Shown: in pieces, positions 55,640-64,000 of the stretch | How the letters are laid out: every line of letters begins with the position of its first letter | Numbering within the stretch: the first letter of the stretch is position 1 | Assembly: GCA_903911925.1 (NCBI GenBank) | Contig: CAIWFH010000081.1 | Location: 1-64,000 of the forward strand | Length of the DNA stretch: 64,000 nucleotides | Direction: 5' to 3' | Source of the DNA: an uncultured Acidobacteriaceae bacterium | GTDB lineage: Bacteria > Acidobacteriota > Terriglobia > Terriglobales > Acidobacteriaceae | The notes under the pieces: model-generated | What the model was told of the DNA's origin: nothing | Databases searched by the model: none | Seen by the model: only the letters and a program-made list of their open reading frames with translations | Made by a program: the position numbers and the translations under genes

Positions 55640-57229
55640 TCATGCCAGGACCTCGGATACGATGCGCGCCGGCTTAACGCTGGTGAGCTTCTGATCGAGT
55701 CCCTGGAACGAGTAGTTGAGCTTGCGATGATCGAAGCCCATCGCATAGAGGATGGTTGCGTGCAGGTCGCGAATCTCTACCGGGTCTTTGACGATTTCGT
55801 AGCCCATCGCGTCGGTTTCGCCGTGGGTGATGCCAGGCGCGATTCCTCCGCCGGCCATCCAGACGGTGAACGCGCCGGGATTGTGATCGCGGCCAACGAA
55901 CTGCATCACCGCCCCGTTGCGATTCTCGCGCATGGAGGTGCGGCCAAATTCGCCGCCCCAGACGACGAGCGTGTCCTCAAGCATTCCGCGCTGCTTGAGA
56001 TCAGCGAGAAGCGCGGCCATGGGTTGATCGACTTCGCGGCAGCGGTCCATGAAACCGAGGTTCAAAGCCTCTTTGGCGTTGGACCCGTGCGAGTCCCAGC
56101 CCCAGTGATAAAGCTGGATAAAGCGCACGCCGCGCTCGGCGAGGCGTCGCGCCACCAGGCAATTGTTGGCAAAGCTCTCTTCTCCGGGCTGGCTGCCATA
56201 AGCAGCCAACGTGGCAGCGGACTCCTTGCGAATGTCGAGAGCGTCGGTGGCTTCCATCTGCATGCGGAAGGCCATCTCGTACTGGGAAATGCGGGTGATG
56301 GTCTCGGGATTGCCGAACTCGGCGTATTGCTGGCGGTTGATTTCGTCGATAGCATCGAGTTCGCTGCGGCGAAGCGAGCGGCTGACATTTTGCGGATTTT
56401 CGAGGTACAGAACCGGCTCCCCATGCGAGCGGCATTGCACGCCCTGGTAGATGCTGGGCAGGAAGCCTGAAGACCAAAGCTGCTTGCCGCCATCGGGCTG
56501 CTTGCCGCCGGAGATCAGAACGATGAAGCCAGGAAGATTCTGGTTCTCGGAGCCTAATCCGTAAGTGACCCAGGAGCCCATCGAAGCATAGCCGAGGCGG
56601 GCGTTGCCGGTATGCACCAGTAACTGCGCCGGCGCGTGATTGAACTGATCGGTGCGCATCGACTTGATGAAGCACACGTCGTCTGCATGCTTCTCGAAGT
56701 ATGGCAGCCGGTCGGAAAGCCACACACCGCTCTGTCCTGCCTGGTGAAACGGGTACTGTGATCCCAGCAGCTTGGGCACGCCGCTGATGAAGGCGAAGCG
56801 CTTGCCTTGCAGGAACGACGCGGGGCAATCCTGGCCATCGAGGCGGGCCAGATCAGGCTTGTGTTCGAAGAGTTCCAATTGGCTGGGTGCGCCGGCCATG
56901 TGCAGATAGATGATGCGCTTGGCGCGCGCGGGAAACTGGGGGGGCAAAACCGAAAGCGGACGCGTGGGGTCGCGCTTGAAGGCGAGGCGCGGCGTGCCGT
57001 CGATGTTCAACTCCGATGCCTCCACCGGTGAGGCGTACTTCAACGCCATGCTGCCGAGAAACATGCTGCCGACTCCGGCGCTGAGGCTACGCAGAAAATG
57101 ACGGCGGGTTTGCGCCTGCAGGCGCGCCAGAATCTCTTCAGGATGCGCGGCGGCAGAACTATTTTCAATCGGAGCGGAATCGTGAGTGAGCGCGTCCTGG
57201 TCAATCTTCTCGGAATCGGGCATAGCCAT
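55640..57229 (-). CDS. DUF1501 family protein, Tat-exported
   Basis: About 529 aa. The N-terminal part has a twin-arginine signal (TRRHFLRSLSAGVGSMFLGS) after an unusually long 40-residue leader. The body is alkaline-phosphatase-superfamily-like DUF1501: KRIIYLHMAGAPSQLELFEHKP, HAPAQLLVHTG, WGGEFGRTSMRE and GRDHNPGAFTVWMAGGG. DUF1501 proteins are encoded beside DUF1549/DUF1553 proteins, as here. The ATG at 57229 shares one base with the upstream stop (TGATG); an in-frame GTG at 57232 is also possible. Activity unknown. Confidence 0.9.
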   Translation of the reverse strand: MAMPDSEKIDQDALTHDSAPIENSSAAAHPEEILARLQAQTRRHFLRSLSAGVGSMFLGSMALKYASPVEASELNIDGTPRLAFKRDPTRPLSVLPPQFPARAKRIIYLHMAGAPSQLELFEHKPDLARLDGQDCPASFLQGKRFAFISGVPKLLGSQYPFHQAGQSGVWLSDRLPYFEKHADDVCFIKSMRTDQFNHAPAQLLVHTGNARLGYASMGSWVTYGLGSENQNLPGFIVLISGGKQPDGGKQLWSSGFLPSIYQGVQCRSHGEPVLYLENPQNVSRSLRRSELDAIDEINRQQYAEFGNPETITRISQYEMAFRMQMEATDALDIRKESAATLAAYGSQPGEESFANNCLVARRLAERGVRFIQLYHWGWDSHGSNAKEALNLGFMDRCREVDQPMAALLADLKQRGMLEDTLVVWGGEFGRTSMRENRNGAVMQFVGRDHNPGAFTVWMAGGGIAPGITHGETDAMGYEIVKDPVEIRDLHATILYAMGFDHRKLNYSFQGLDQKLTSVKPARIVSEVLA

Positions 57230-60200
57230 CACCTGTTGAGAGCGGCATCAAGGTTGAAAAGCACGCTGCCTACGGCGGCCAGCGCGGCGACATCACGATC
57301 TGATGTGAAAACGGTTTTTCCAGGCGCGTTTCCTGCGACTGTCAGGCTGGCGTCGACACGCCTGGCTTGCCGCTCGCCGAGAGCGCGCTTGTAGAGCGAC
57401 ATCATCGCAGGCAACTCGCGCGGCGAGGGATCGCGGGAAAGCACCAACCTGGCTTCGTATCGGATTCGGAACTGAAGCATGTCATCGGCGGAAGCGGCAC
57501 CGGACCGCATGCCCGCAGTCTCTTTCACTACGCGCTGCGCCAAGGCGCGGGCGGCCTCCTGATAAACCGGATCGTTCAAGGTGACCAGGGCCTGCAGAGG
57601 CGTATTGGTGGGGATGCGGCGGGGAAGGCTGGTGTCGCGGTCAGAGGCGTCGAAGGTCAAAAAGCTGGGATAGCCGTTGGTCCTCTTGACATAGGTGTAG
57701 ACGGCGCGGCGATACCGGTTGGGGCCCGTGGCGTCAGTCCACTTTTCGTTGTTGTACACAGAGTTCCAGACGCCGGCCGGTTGCGGCGGCATTACCGGCG
57801 GGCCGCCCATGGAGTTCGAGAGAAGGCCGCTTGCCAGCAGCGCCTGGTCGCGAACCATCTCTGCTGTAAGGCGCTGCTGTGGGCCGCGCGCCAGCAGGCG
57901 ATTGCGAGGATCTTTCGCTGTGAGCTGCGGCGTGGTGGCGCCGCTCTGGCGATAGGTTGCGCTAGTCACCATTTCACGCAACAGCGCCTTCATGTCCCAA
58001 TGCAGATCGTTCTGGAAATGGAGCGCGAGATAGTCCAGCAGTTCGGGGTGGCTGGGCTCCTCGCCCACGCTGCCGAAGTTCTCAAGCGTTTCAACAATCC
58101 CGGTTCCGAAAAGCTCCTGCCAATAGCGATTGACGGCAACGCGCGCGGTCAGCGGCTGGCCGGGCTGGAAGAACCATTTTGCAAGTGTCAGCCGGTTGCG
58201 CGGGGCGCCGTCGGGCAGCTTGGGGAAGATCCTCGGTACGTCGGGCGCGAGGTCAGGACCGATCTTGTCGAGGAAGTTGCCGCGTTCGAATTCGTGCGTC
58301 GCCCGCTGGTCGTAGGGTTGCTGCTCTACCATAATTGGAATCTGAACGCTGGGAATTGCGGCAAGCTGCCTGTAAAGATCTTGCAGGCGGGCGAGGCCCT
58401 GGACGCGTTGCGGATTCTGCGATTGCGCTGTCCAGCCGGGATCGCCGCTTGCCGAGAGCCGGACGCGCTGAATTAGAGCTGGCTTGGAGTCAATCTCCTG
58501 GGTCTGTTCGACTGCAACCTCAACGCGGCTGCCGGGCGGCACATGCAATGGCTGTGCAGGAACGCCAACGACCCAGCGCGTGCGGAAGACTTTGGGAAGC
58601 GCCGCGAACGAACTGGGGACGGGATCGACCTCTTCGAGGCTGGAAGATGCTTTGCCGGGCTTTGGGTCGAGCAACACGTTGGAAAAAATCGCCGATCGAA
58701 GATTTGGCTCAGAATCCTGCGCGAAGCAGCGGAAATCGATTTTCTCCCGAGCGCCGCCGGGCGCGACTAGCCAGGCTTCGACCTTATCGACAATGAAGCC
58801 GTTCTCCGGGGTGTGGCGGGCCTTTTCGGCATCGACGGGCGGCACCTCAATCCGGATCGCCGTCACTACAGGCAGATTGGCATTCGCTGTCAATTCGTAG
58901 AAAGACTGCGGAGGAACCTTGGCATCGGTGAAGACCTCCCCGCCTTGAATGTGGAATGTCTTCGCCGGCCCCGTGACCTTGGCCCGAGCGAGTCTCGTCT
59001 CCGCCTCGTGAATCGCTTCGCGCAGTCCGAGTATCGCCTCGGCCTTTGCTTTCGCCGTCAGCTTCTTATCTTGCTGAACCGGCTCCAGCGAGCGCTTGAG
59101 TTTGGGAACGATCTTATCGAGCGCCGGCACCTCATTCGCATCGGCCGTTTGCACCGGCAGAGGCTGCCACTTGGTTTTCTCAACGATCTGGCGGTCAGAC
59201 TCCTCGATCTTGTGAATCAGATCGTCCATCTCTCTTTGGATCGCCGCCGCCTCAGGGTAGCGCGCTTTGTCTTTGGGGACGGCCATGTTCGGAGAGTCGT
59301 CGTCAAGGTCCGCGTCTTCCTGCGTGTTAAAGAAGGCAAGAGACTTGTAATAGTCGGCATGGCGAATCGGATCGTAGGGGTGGGAATGGCATTGCACGCA
59401 GTTCATGGTCACGCCGTTCAATACCGACCATGTGGTGGCCACACGATCCATCACCGCGACAAGGCGAAACTCCTCGTCGTCGGTTCCTCCCTCGTCGTTA
59501 TTGGGAGTCTGCCGATGGAAGGACGTTGCAATGCGATCTTCAAACGTCGCGTTGGGCAGCAGGTCGCCGGCCATCTGCTTGATGACAAACTGATCGTAAG
59601 GCAGATTGCGATTAAAAGCGTCGATGACCCAGTCGCGGTAAGGCCATACACCTGGCCGGCTATCGTCTTTCTCGTACCCCTTGGTATCGGCGTAGCGGGC
59701 CAGGTCGAGCCACATTGAGGCCCAGCGTTCCCCGTAGCGTGGGGACGCAAGCAAACGGTCTACCTGCTTTTCATAAGCGTCAGGCGACGCATCGGCAAGG
59801 AAGGCCTGCTCCTCGGCGGTGGTGGGCGGTAGGCCCGTGAGATCAAACGAGACGCGGCGCAACAACGCAGCCTTATCGGCCTGAGAAGAGGGTTGCAGAC
59901 CTTCTTTCTCAAGGCGCGCAAGAATGAAGCGATCCCAGGGCTGGCGGGCCCAGTTGGCGCGCTGTACGCCCGGCAATGGTTGCGGCTTGGGCGGAACAAA
60001 GGCCCAATAATCGTCCCAAGGGGCGCCCTGCTTGATCCACTTGCGAATCAGCTCGACCTGCTGTTTGGTCAGGGCCGGGGCGTGGTAAGGCATGCGCTCT
60101 TCGGAATCGTTGGCGGCGAGGCGCGCCATCAGTTCGGAAGCGTTGGGATCGCCGGGTATGATCGTTCGGTGGCCGGACTTGCCGACTCCGAGCGCTTCGT

Positions 60201-60423
60201 CGCGATAGATGAACGAAACATCGTTTCTCTGCCGCACCCCGCCATGGCAGGATACGCAGTTTTGATTGAAGATGGGTCGAATATCGCGGCTGAATACCAC
60301 GCGATCGCTGGAAAGACGGGAACTAACGTAATGCCATGCCTTGACGCCGCATCCCATCGTCATCGCCGACAGAGCGGCGATGACGGCACACCAGGCGATG
60401 ATCGTTTTCTGACGTGAGATCAT
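57229..60423 (-). CDS. PSCyt1-DUF1549-DUF1553 protein (planctomycete cytochrome C type)
   Basis: 1064 aa. A membrane or lipoprotein signal (AALSAMTMGCG) is followed by a c-type haem motif CVSCH at 56-60 (PSCyt1). DUF1549 (PSCyt2) begins with DYWAFVPPKPQPLPG and contains WDRFILARLEKEGLQPS. A long coiled-coil and Ig-like middle follows, then DUF1553 (PSD1) with RLTLAKWFFQPGQPLTARVAVNRYWQ near 780 and GGPPVMPPQPAGVW. These proteins occur in sets with DUF1501 and are thought to take part in an uncharacterised extracytoplasmic oxidation. It is the first gene of the three-gene cluster. Confidence 0.92.
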   Translation of the reverse strand: MISRQKTIIAWCAVIAALSAMTMGCGVKAWHYVSSRLSSDRVVFSRDIRPIFNQNCVSCHGGVRQRNDVSFIYRDEALGVGKSGHRTIIPGDPNASELMARLAANDSEERMPYHAPALTKQQVELIRKWIKQGAPWDDYWAFVPPKPQPLPGVQRANWARQPWDRFILARLEKEGLQPSSQADKAALLRRVSFDLTGLPPTTAEEQAFLADASPDAYEKQVDRLLASPRYGERWASMWLDLARYADTKGYEKDDSRPGVWPYRDWVIDAFNRNLPYDQFVIKQMAGDLLPNATFEDRIATSFHRQTPNNDEGGTDDEEFRLVAVMDRVATTWSVLNGVTMNCVQCHSHPYDPIRHADYYKSLAFFNTQEDADLDDDSPNMAVPKDKARYPEAAAIQREMDDLIHKIEESDRQIVEKTKWQPLPVQTADANEVPALDKIVPKLKRSLEPVQQDKKLTAKAKAEAILGLREAIHEAETRLARAKVTGPAKTFHIQGGEVFTDAKVPPQSFYELTANANLPVVTAIRIEVPPVDAEKARHTPENGFIVDKVEAWLVAPGGAREKIDFRCFAQDSEPNLRSAIFSNVLLDPKPGKASSSLEEVDPVPSSFAALPKVFRTRWVVGVPAQPLHVPPGSRVEVAVEQTQEIDSKPALIQRVRLSASGDPGWTAQSQNPQRVQGLARLQDLYRQLAAIPSVQIPIMVEQQPYDQRATHEFERGNFLDKIGPDLAPDVPRIFPKLPDGAPRNRLTLAKWFFQPGQPLTARVAVNRYWQELFGTGIVETLENFGSVGEEPSHPELLDYLALHFQNDLHWDMKALLREMVTSATYRQSGATTPQLTAKDPRNRLLARGPQQRLTAEMVRDQALLASGLLSNSMGGPPVMPPQPAGVWNSVYNNEKWTDATGPNRYRRAVYTYVKRTNGYPSFLTFDASDRDTSLPRRIPTNTPLQALVTLNDPVYQEAARALAQRVVKETAGMRSGAASADDMLQFRIRYEARLVLSRDPSPRELPAMMSLYKRALGERQARRVDASLTVAGNAPGKTVFTSDRDVAALAAVGSVLFNLDAALNR

Positions 60424-60982
60424 TTTGGGACGGTACCTGTTCCGCGTGATCCGCTTACCCTATAGTGCCTCTGAATGGCCTATTGCCAATCGGTACGATC
60501 ATCCTGTTCCATTGGCCGTTCCCGGACTTCCACCTCCACAAACTCCGCGTCCGGCTCGAAGGAAAACCGCAGGTCCATCCGTTCTGACCCATGAGTCTCT
60601 TCGCTCATAGTCCCCCTAGCATAGCGCGTTCCTCATGAGGTGCAAAAGTCCCACTGGTTTCCCGCCAAAGCAGCCTTACCGATGGCGGGAGACCGGCGGC
60701 GCAAAAGAGAACCTGGCTGCGGCTGAGAATCTGGTCATTGCGTTGTTGGCCCGGCTTTGAGCAGAACTCCCACTCCGGGGGAAAGGACACCGTTTCAACG
60801 AGATGCCGATAGCAGTTGCCTCCAGACAGACCGGTCACTCCCTCATTGATCTCGTGTCGTCAACTGTCTTCGAACGCCTGCCACTATCCCTCTGGACGCA
60901 GCAACCCACTGCCGCGCTCAGCAACGAAGTCGCGCGCCCGCCGTTGGCGAACCAGGAGGTTGCGGGTAACGAAGCCGGTTCT
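60424..60982. other. Intergenic region upstream of the planctomycete-type cluster
   Basis: About 560 bp between two minus-strand genes. It holds one supportable small ORF (60480-60608, listed separately). I see nothing convincing in 60609-60982; a 77-codon minus-strand frame there has no ribosome-binding site and odd composition. Confidence 0.5.
60480..60608 (-). CDS. Possible 42-aa acidic protein upstream of the DUF1553 operon
   Basis: A frame starting MSEETHGSERMDLRFSFEPD and ending DRTDWQ, strongly acidic and hydrophilic. The ATG at 60608 is preceded at short spacing by a strong AGGGGGA ribosome-binding site. It ends 56 bp before the start of the 1064-aa haem protein on the same strand, so it may be the first gene of that operon. 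No family is recognised. Support comes from the ribosome-binding site, composition and position only. Confidence 0.45.
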   Translation of the reverse strand: MSEETHGSERMDLRFSFEPDAEFVEVEVRERPMEQDDRTDWQ

Positions 60983-61546
60983 CTACTTTGAAAGGCGGCC
61001 GGCAAGAAGGAGGTCGATCACGACGTCATTGTCCGCCTTCCAAACCAGAAAGCTTGGATTCTTCAGTCCCCACTGGACGTATGGTACGACAAAATGAGAC
61101 TTGGCCGTCGCGGCCGTGTCTTCAAGATGGACAAGGATTGGAATGGTGATCTCGTGAGGCGTGCCGAGGAGTGTGAAGATGCCGGTTGCCTGGATGGTCG
61201 AGTCGCTTGAATTAGCGATGGTGCCGGTATAGGTCTTCGGCTCGAAGGAGACAGTTGCGTACTGTTCGACCTTGAGGATGACCTTGTTCATCTTTTTGTC
61301 GCGGCTGTCATTGCCGGTCTTGCCGCTGCCGGCGAAGACGACCACCGCACCTTGCAACGTGGGAGCGCTGCGGTCAAACTCAATCGATCCGGATTGGACG
61401 TGAAAAGCGCCGTTGACGACCTCATGTGTTGTCTTGAGCGTGATCTTGACCTCGCTCGCCTCTGGATTGACGACAAATGTCTGATGCTGGGCGAGCGCGG
61501 CAGGAGCTAGCAGGGCAGCGAGGGCGAAGGCTGTGAAAGATTTCAT
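60983..61546 (-). CDS. YceI-family periplasmic protein
   Basis: 187 aa with signal peptide ending ALAQ. The mature part has the YceI lipocalin-like pattern: TFVVNPEASEVKITLKTTHE, a central FTLLGTPHEITIPILVH strand and the NPSFLVWKADNDVVIDLLL end. YceI-like proteins bind polyisoprenoid lipids in a beta-barrel. GGAGAG precedes the ATG. It follows the FAD reductase gene by 51 bp on the same strand, suggesting a shared operon and possibly a lipid or isoprenoid substrate. Confidence 0.9.
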   Translation of the reverse strand: MKSFTAFALAALLAPAALAQHQTFVVNPEASEVKITLKTTHEVVNGAFHVQSGSIEFDRSAPTLQGAVVVFAGSGKTGNDSRDKKMNKVILKVEQYATVSFEPKTYTGTIANSSDSTIQATGIFTLLGTPHEITIPILVHLEDTAATAKSHFVVPYVQWGLKNPSFLVWKADNDVVIDLLLAGRLSK

Positions 61547-61597
61547 CGCATCTCTCCGATGGAGTTTTAACGGCTGAGAATCGCTTTTTTAGAGTAG

Positions 61598-62875
61598 CTA
61601 GATTTCAGCTGGCAGTTGGATGGGAGCAACACCGGCGTTCTGGGCGACGCGCGTCAGCTTTGCCGTCACGCGCATCACGCCGGGCCAGACCCTGAGACAG
61701 AACGGCAATACAGCGCGTGCGAAGGAGTTGTTCAAGCCATCGGCAGCGAGCCCGGCAAGCCGCATCTGCGCCAGCAGTGCGGTCCGCAAGCTGGCCTGGA
61801 AGAGCGGGGCCGACTCGGCCGCAAGATACGCGGCGACGGCGCAACGAGCCGTGTGCAGCGCGATCGATATGCCATCCCCGGTGAACGAGGGAATGACCGC
61901 AGCCTGATCGCCGATGCAGTAGAGCCCCTTCTCGGTTGTTGCGCGGATGTAACCATACGGGATATGCGTGACGGCGATGGGCTTGGCCAGCAGTGGCTCC
62001 GCGCCGGCAAGCCTCATCGCAAGGTGCGGGCAGTCCTGCTGCATCTTCGCGAGAAAGCTCTCCCATCGATTACCCGCACGTGCGAGATACTTCTGTTGCA
62101 CCACAGAGCAGAGGTTTGCGATGCCGCCTTCAACCGGCTGGATACCGCCGTACCCCCCCGGATAGAGCATCAACTCCGAGGCGTGCGCAAGCTCAGCGGC
62201 CTGAGCGGGAGCCAGGCGAAAATACATCTTGAAGGCGACCCATCGCTGCGGGTCCTCCGGACGCGCGTAGCCGCGCAGATCGTGCTTGCCTGTGGCGAGA
62301 AAAACCGTTGGAGCTTCGCGAGTGGCGCCGTCATTGAGCGTAGCTTGCCACATGCCGCTTTCGGTACGACTGAGCGCCTGCACGCTGCGACCGCGCTCAA
62401 CGCGGACTCCTGCGTGGATGGCCTCGGCGATGAGCGCTGTATCGAGCGCCTTGCGCGTCAACGACGCTGCTGGAAAAGGCAAGGGAGCTTCCGCCGCGCG
62501 CTTTGCAGCTGAGAGGCGAACGTGGTCGATAGGCACGGCTCCGAGCGAAGCCACGTCGATGCCGAGTAAACGCAGATCATCAAGGGCTTCACCGCTCAGG
62601 AACTCACCGCAGACCTTATGGCGCGGGGCGGCTTCGCGTTCGATCAGTGTGACGCGCCGTCCCTTGCGGGCCAGCGCGATAGAAGCGGCACAGCCTGCCA
62701 CTCCACCACCGAGGACGAGAACTTCACTTTGCAAAGGAATCCGATTCGAAGGGTACGTTGTAACTGGAATCTCCTTTTCGGGCTTCGATACTGGAATTGT
62801 CTCGCTCCGATCAGTAGCATAACCAACGCTGTAGTTGGGTAGTGGTGCAAATTGAGGTCCACAGGACTGCCACAA
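61598..62875 (-). CDS. FAD-dependent oxidoreductase, geranylgeranyl-reductase-like
   Basis: About 378-425 aa. The FAD Rossmann motif VLGGGVAGCAAS lies at the start of the domain; HKVCGEFLSGEALDDL and CIGDQAAVIPSFTGDGISIALHT are typical of the geranylgeranyl reductase / p-hydroxybenzoate hydroxylase-like family. The start is unclear: the longest frame begins at a TTG at 62875, giving 47 extra residues; a TTG at 62734 would start right before the Rossmann motif; an AAGGAG lies between them without a normal start codon behind it. It faces a type III PKS gene across a short divergent region and is followed by yceI. Confidence 0.8.
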   Translation of the reverse strand: MWQSCGPQFAPLPNYSVGYATDRSETIPVSKPEKEIPVTTYPSNRIPLQSEVLVLGGGVAGCAASIALARKGRRVTLIEREAAPRHKVCGEFLSGEALDDLRLLGIDVASLGAVPIDHVRLSAAKRAAEAPLPFPAASLTRKALDTALIAEAIHAGVRVERGRSVQALSRTESGMWQATLNDGATREAPTVFLATGKHDLRGYARPEDPQRWVAFKMYFRLAPAQAAELAHASELMLYPGGYGGIQPVEGGIANLCSVVQQKYLARAGNRWESFLAKMQQDCPHLAMRLAGAEPLLAKPIAVTHIPYGYIRATTEKGLYCIGDQAAVIPSFTGDGISIALHTARCAVAAYLAAESAPLFQASLRTALLAQMRLAGLAADGLNNSFARAVLPFCLRVWPGVMRVTAKLTRVAQNAGVAPIQLPAEI

Positions 62876-63021
62876 CCGTTTGACTAGGCGGAGGCAAAGA
62901 AGGTGAGTCCCGGCTTGCGGTGCTTATTGCACATGATCGTCAACGGAACACTTCAGGTCAGGCTTCCCCAGCAGCGCGCGCAACGTCTAACTCCATAATC
63001 CGGGCTGGGGACCCACTGCGC
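62876..63021. promoter_or_regulatory. Divergent region between FAD reductase and type III PKS
   Basis: The only space for the promoters of both genes, about 150 bp if the longest reductase frame is right. No clear -35/-10 pair stands out. The PKS frame stays open back to 62884, so part of this region could be coding if a GTG at 62920 is used. Confidence 0.4.
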
Positions 63022-64000
63022 TTGACTATCGCTTATCTGAACCGCATCGCCACTGCCGTACCGGATCACGATGTACATGACAGCTTCGTCATCTTCGCAG
63101 AGCAGATGCTCGCCAACCCCCGGTTGCGCGCGGTCTTCCGCCGCATGGCCAGCCGCGCCGACATCGCGCATCGCTACTCGTTCCTCAATCCAAATAAAGG
63201 TCCAGGCCAATTCTCGTCGCATGACGCTCGCGCGTTTTATCGGTCAGGGTGTTTTCCGGATACGGCGCGGCGCATGGAACTGTTTGAAGAGAACGCACCG
63301 GTGCTGATGCGGAAAACAGTGGACCGGCTTGCCCTCACTGAGGAGGAGCGCTCGGGTATTACTCACGTGCTGGTCACCTGCTGCACAGGCCTCTATGCGC
63401 CGGGGCTGGACTTTGAGATCGTTGATCACCTCGGGCTTGCACTGGGAGTGGAGCGCACGATGGTCGGATTCATGGGATGCTTTGCCGCAATCAATGCGCT
63501 GAAGCTGGCCCGGCACATAGTGCGCTCGGACCCGAAGGCGGGCGTTCTAATGGTCAACCTGGAATTGTGCTCGCTGCACTTCCAGGAGACGCAGGAGTTG
63601 GAGCAGGTGCTCTCGTTTCTGGTCTTCGCCGATGGCGCTGCGGCGAGCCTGATCACGGCGCGCGAGCAGGGCATTGCACTTGACAGCTTCAAGGCGATGA
63701 TGGTGCCTGGGACGAGGGAGCTGATTACGTGGAAGATCCGTGGGTTGGGATTCGACATGTTTCTCTCCGGCCATGTTCCGGCGGAGTTGGGCCGCGCGCT
63801 GCATGAGGGCGAACTGATGGCCGAGCGCGAATGCATCGACCTGTGGGCGGTGCATCCCGGCGGACGGTCGATTCTGGATGCGGTAGAGAACGGACTCGAA
63901 CTGCCGGCCGAAGTGCTGGCGGCGTCGCGTCATGTTTTGTCGTGCTTCGGCAACATGTCGTCGGCCACTGTGATGTTTGTGCTGGAGAGAATCATGCAGC
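63022..64000 (+). CDS. Type III polyketide synthase (chalcone/stilbene synthase superfamily), cut at window end
   Basis: At least 326 residues to the window edge, without a stop. The homodimeric ketosynthase extends acyl-CoA with malonyl-CoA. All three catalytic residues are present in order: Cys153 in MGCFAA, His278 in VHPGG and Asn311 in CFGNMSS. The start YLNRIATAVPDHDVH is the normal beginning of the fold. I use a TTG at 63022; a GTG at 62920 would add 34 unlikely residues. Probably 30-60 C-terminal residues are missing. It is divergent from the FAD reductase and yceI, a grouping I associate with bacterial alkyl-pyrone or -resorcinol-type loci; no methyltransferase is in view. Confidence 0.88.
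   Translation, partial: MTIAYLNRIATAVPDHDVHDSFVIFAEQMLANPRLRAVFRRMASRADIAHRYSFLNPNKGPGQFSSHDARAFYRSGCFPDTARRMELFEENAPVLMRKTVDRLALTEEERSGITHVLVTCCTGLYAPGLDFEIVDHLGLALGVERTMVGFMGCFAAINALKLARHIVRSDPKAGVLMVNLELCSLHFQETQELEQVLSFLVFADGAAASLITAREQGIALDSFKAMMVPGTRELITWKIRGLGFDMFLSGHVPAELGRALHEGELMAERECIDLWAVHPGGRSILDAVENGLELPAEVLAASRHVLSCFGNMSSATVMFVLERIMQ

Noticed and set aside
60605..60838. 77-codon minus-strand frame upstream of the haem cluster
   Set aside because: No ribosome-binding site and unlikely composition; the 42-codon frame with AGGGGGA is better supported.

Overview
The window looks like ordinary chromosome of a soil-type Acidobacteriota (Terriglobia-like) bacterium. The basis is the gene content: large Oar-like TonB-dependent receptors with a carboxypeptidase-regulatory N-terminus, an Acidobacteria-type VWA protein, tandem bacterial Ig repeats, PSCyt1/DUF1549/DUF1553 plus DUF1501 proteins, a DUF362/DUF6599-type pair, and many secreted peptidases. 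This is a taxonomic inference from families, not a database match. I see no insertion sequence, phage, integrase, rRNA, convincing tRNA or CRISPR array.

Layout. 0.2-5 kb (minus): TonB receptor and M13 metallopeptidase. 5.2-10.8 kb: a PQQ island with a quinoprotein alcohol dehydrogenase carrying the lanthanide-type Asp, a 28-codon pqqA upstream of it on the same strand, and a divergent pqqB-C-D-E operon; the pqqA/pqqB control region holds three phased copies of a 9-bp repeat. 11-14.3 kb: a seven-repeat Ig-like surface protein and a nitrilase-superfamily hydrolase. 14.4-20 kb (minus): DUF362 and DUF6599-like proteins, Old Yellow Enzyme, MarC, oleate hydratase. 20.2-27 kb: PPK2 kinase, then a translationally coupled tolC-adaptor-RND-DUF2892 efflux operon. 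27.3-32.7 kb (plus): cydAB, an Hsp70-like ATPase coupled through a 9-codon ORF, and an amidase. 33-42 kb (plus): M28-PDZ peptidase, giant TonB receptor, TolB-like propeller, FadL-type porin and a split YeeE/YedE transporter. The peptidase and the receptor each follow a foldable untranslated region ending in nearly the same strong terminator hairpin right before the gene. 42-45 kb: MgtA-type Mg2+ ATPase (minus). 45-54 kb (plus): VWA protein, Tat-exported dienelactone hydrolase, DUF4440 protein, and a TPR / M48 / unknown / Ser-Thr kinase cluster. 54-60.6 kb (minus): a three-gene planctomycete-type cytochrome cluster preceded by a probable 42-aa ORF. 61-64 kb: YceI and an FAD geranylgeranyl-reductase-like enzyme (minus) divergent from a type III polyketide synthase cut by the window end.

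How the parts work together. PqqA supplies the precursor peptide and PqqB-E mature it to PQQ, most likely for the adjacent periplasmic dehydrogenase; no PqqF/PqqG protease is present. The efflux operon makes a complete tripartite pump. The type III PKS, FAD reductase and YceI look like a lipid/isoprenoid-linked polyketide locus. The most promising undescribed elements are the two terminator-ended leaders (about 32.80-32.95 and 35.03-35.20 kb), the pqqA-upstream repeat, and the kinase/peptidase cluster.
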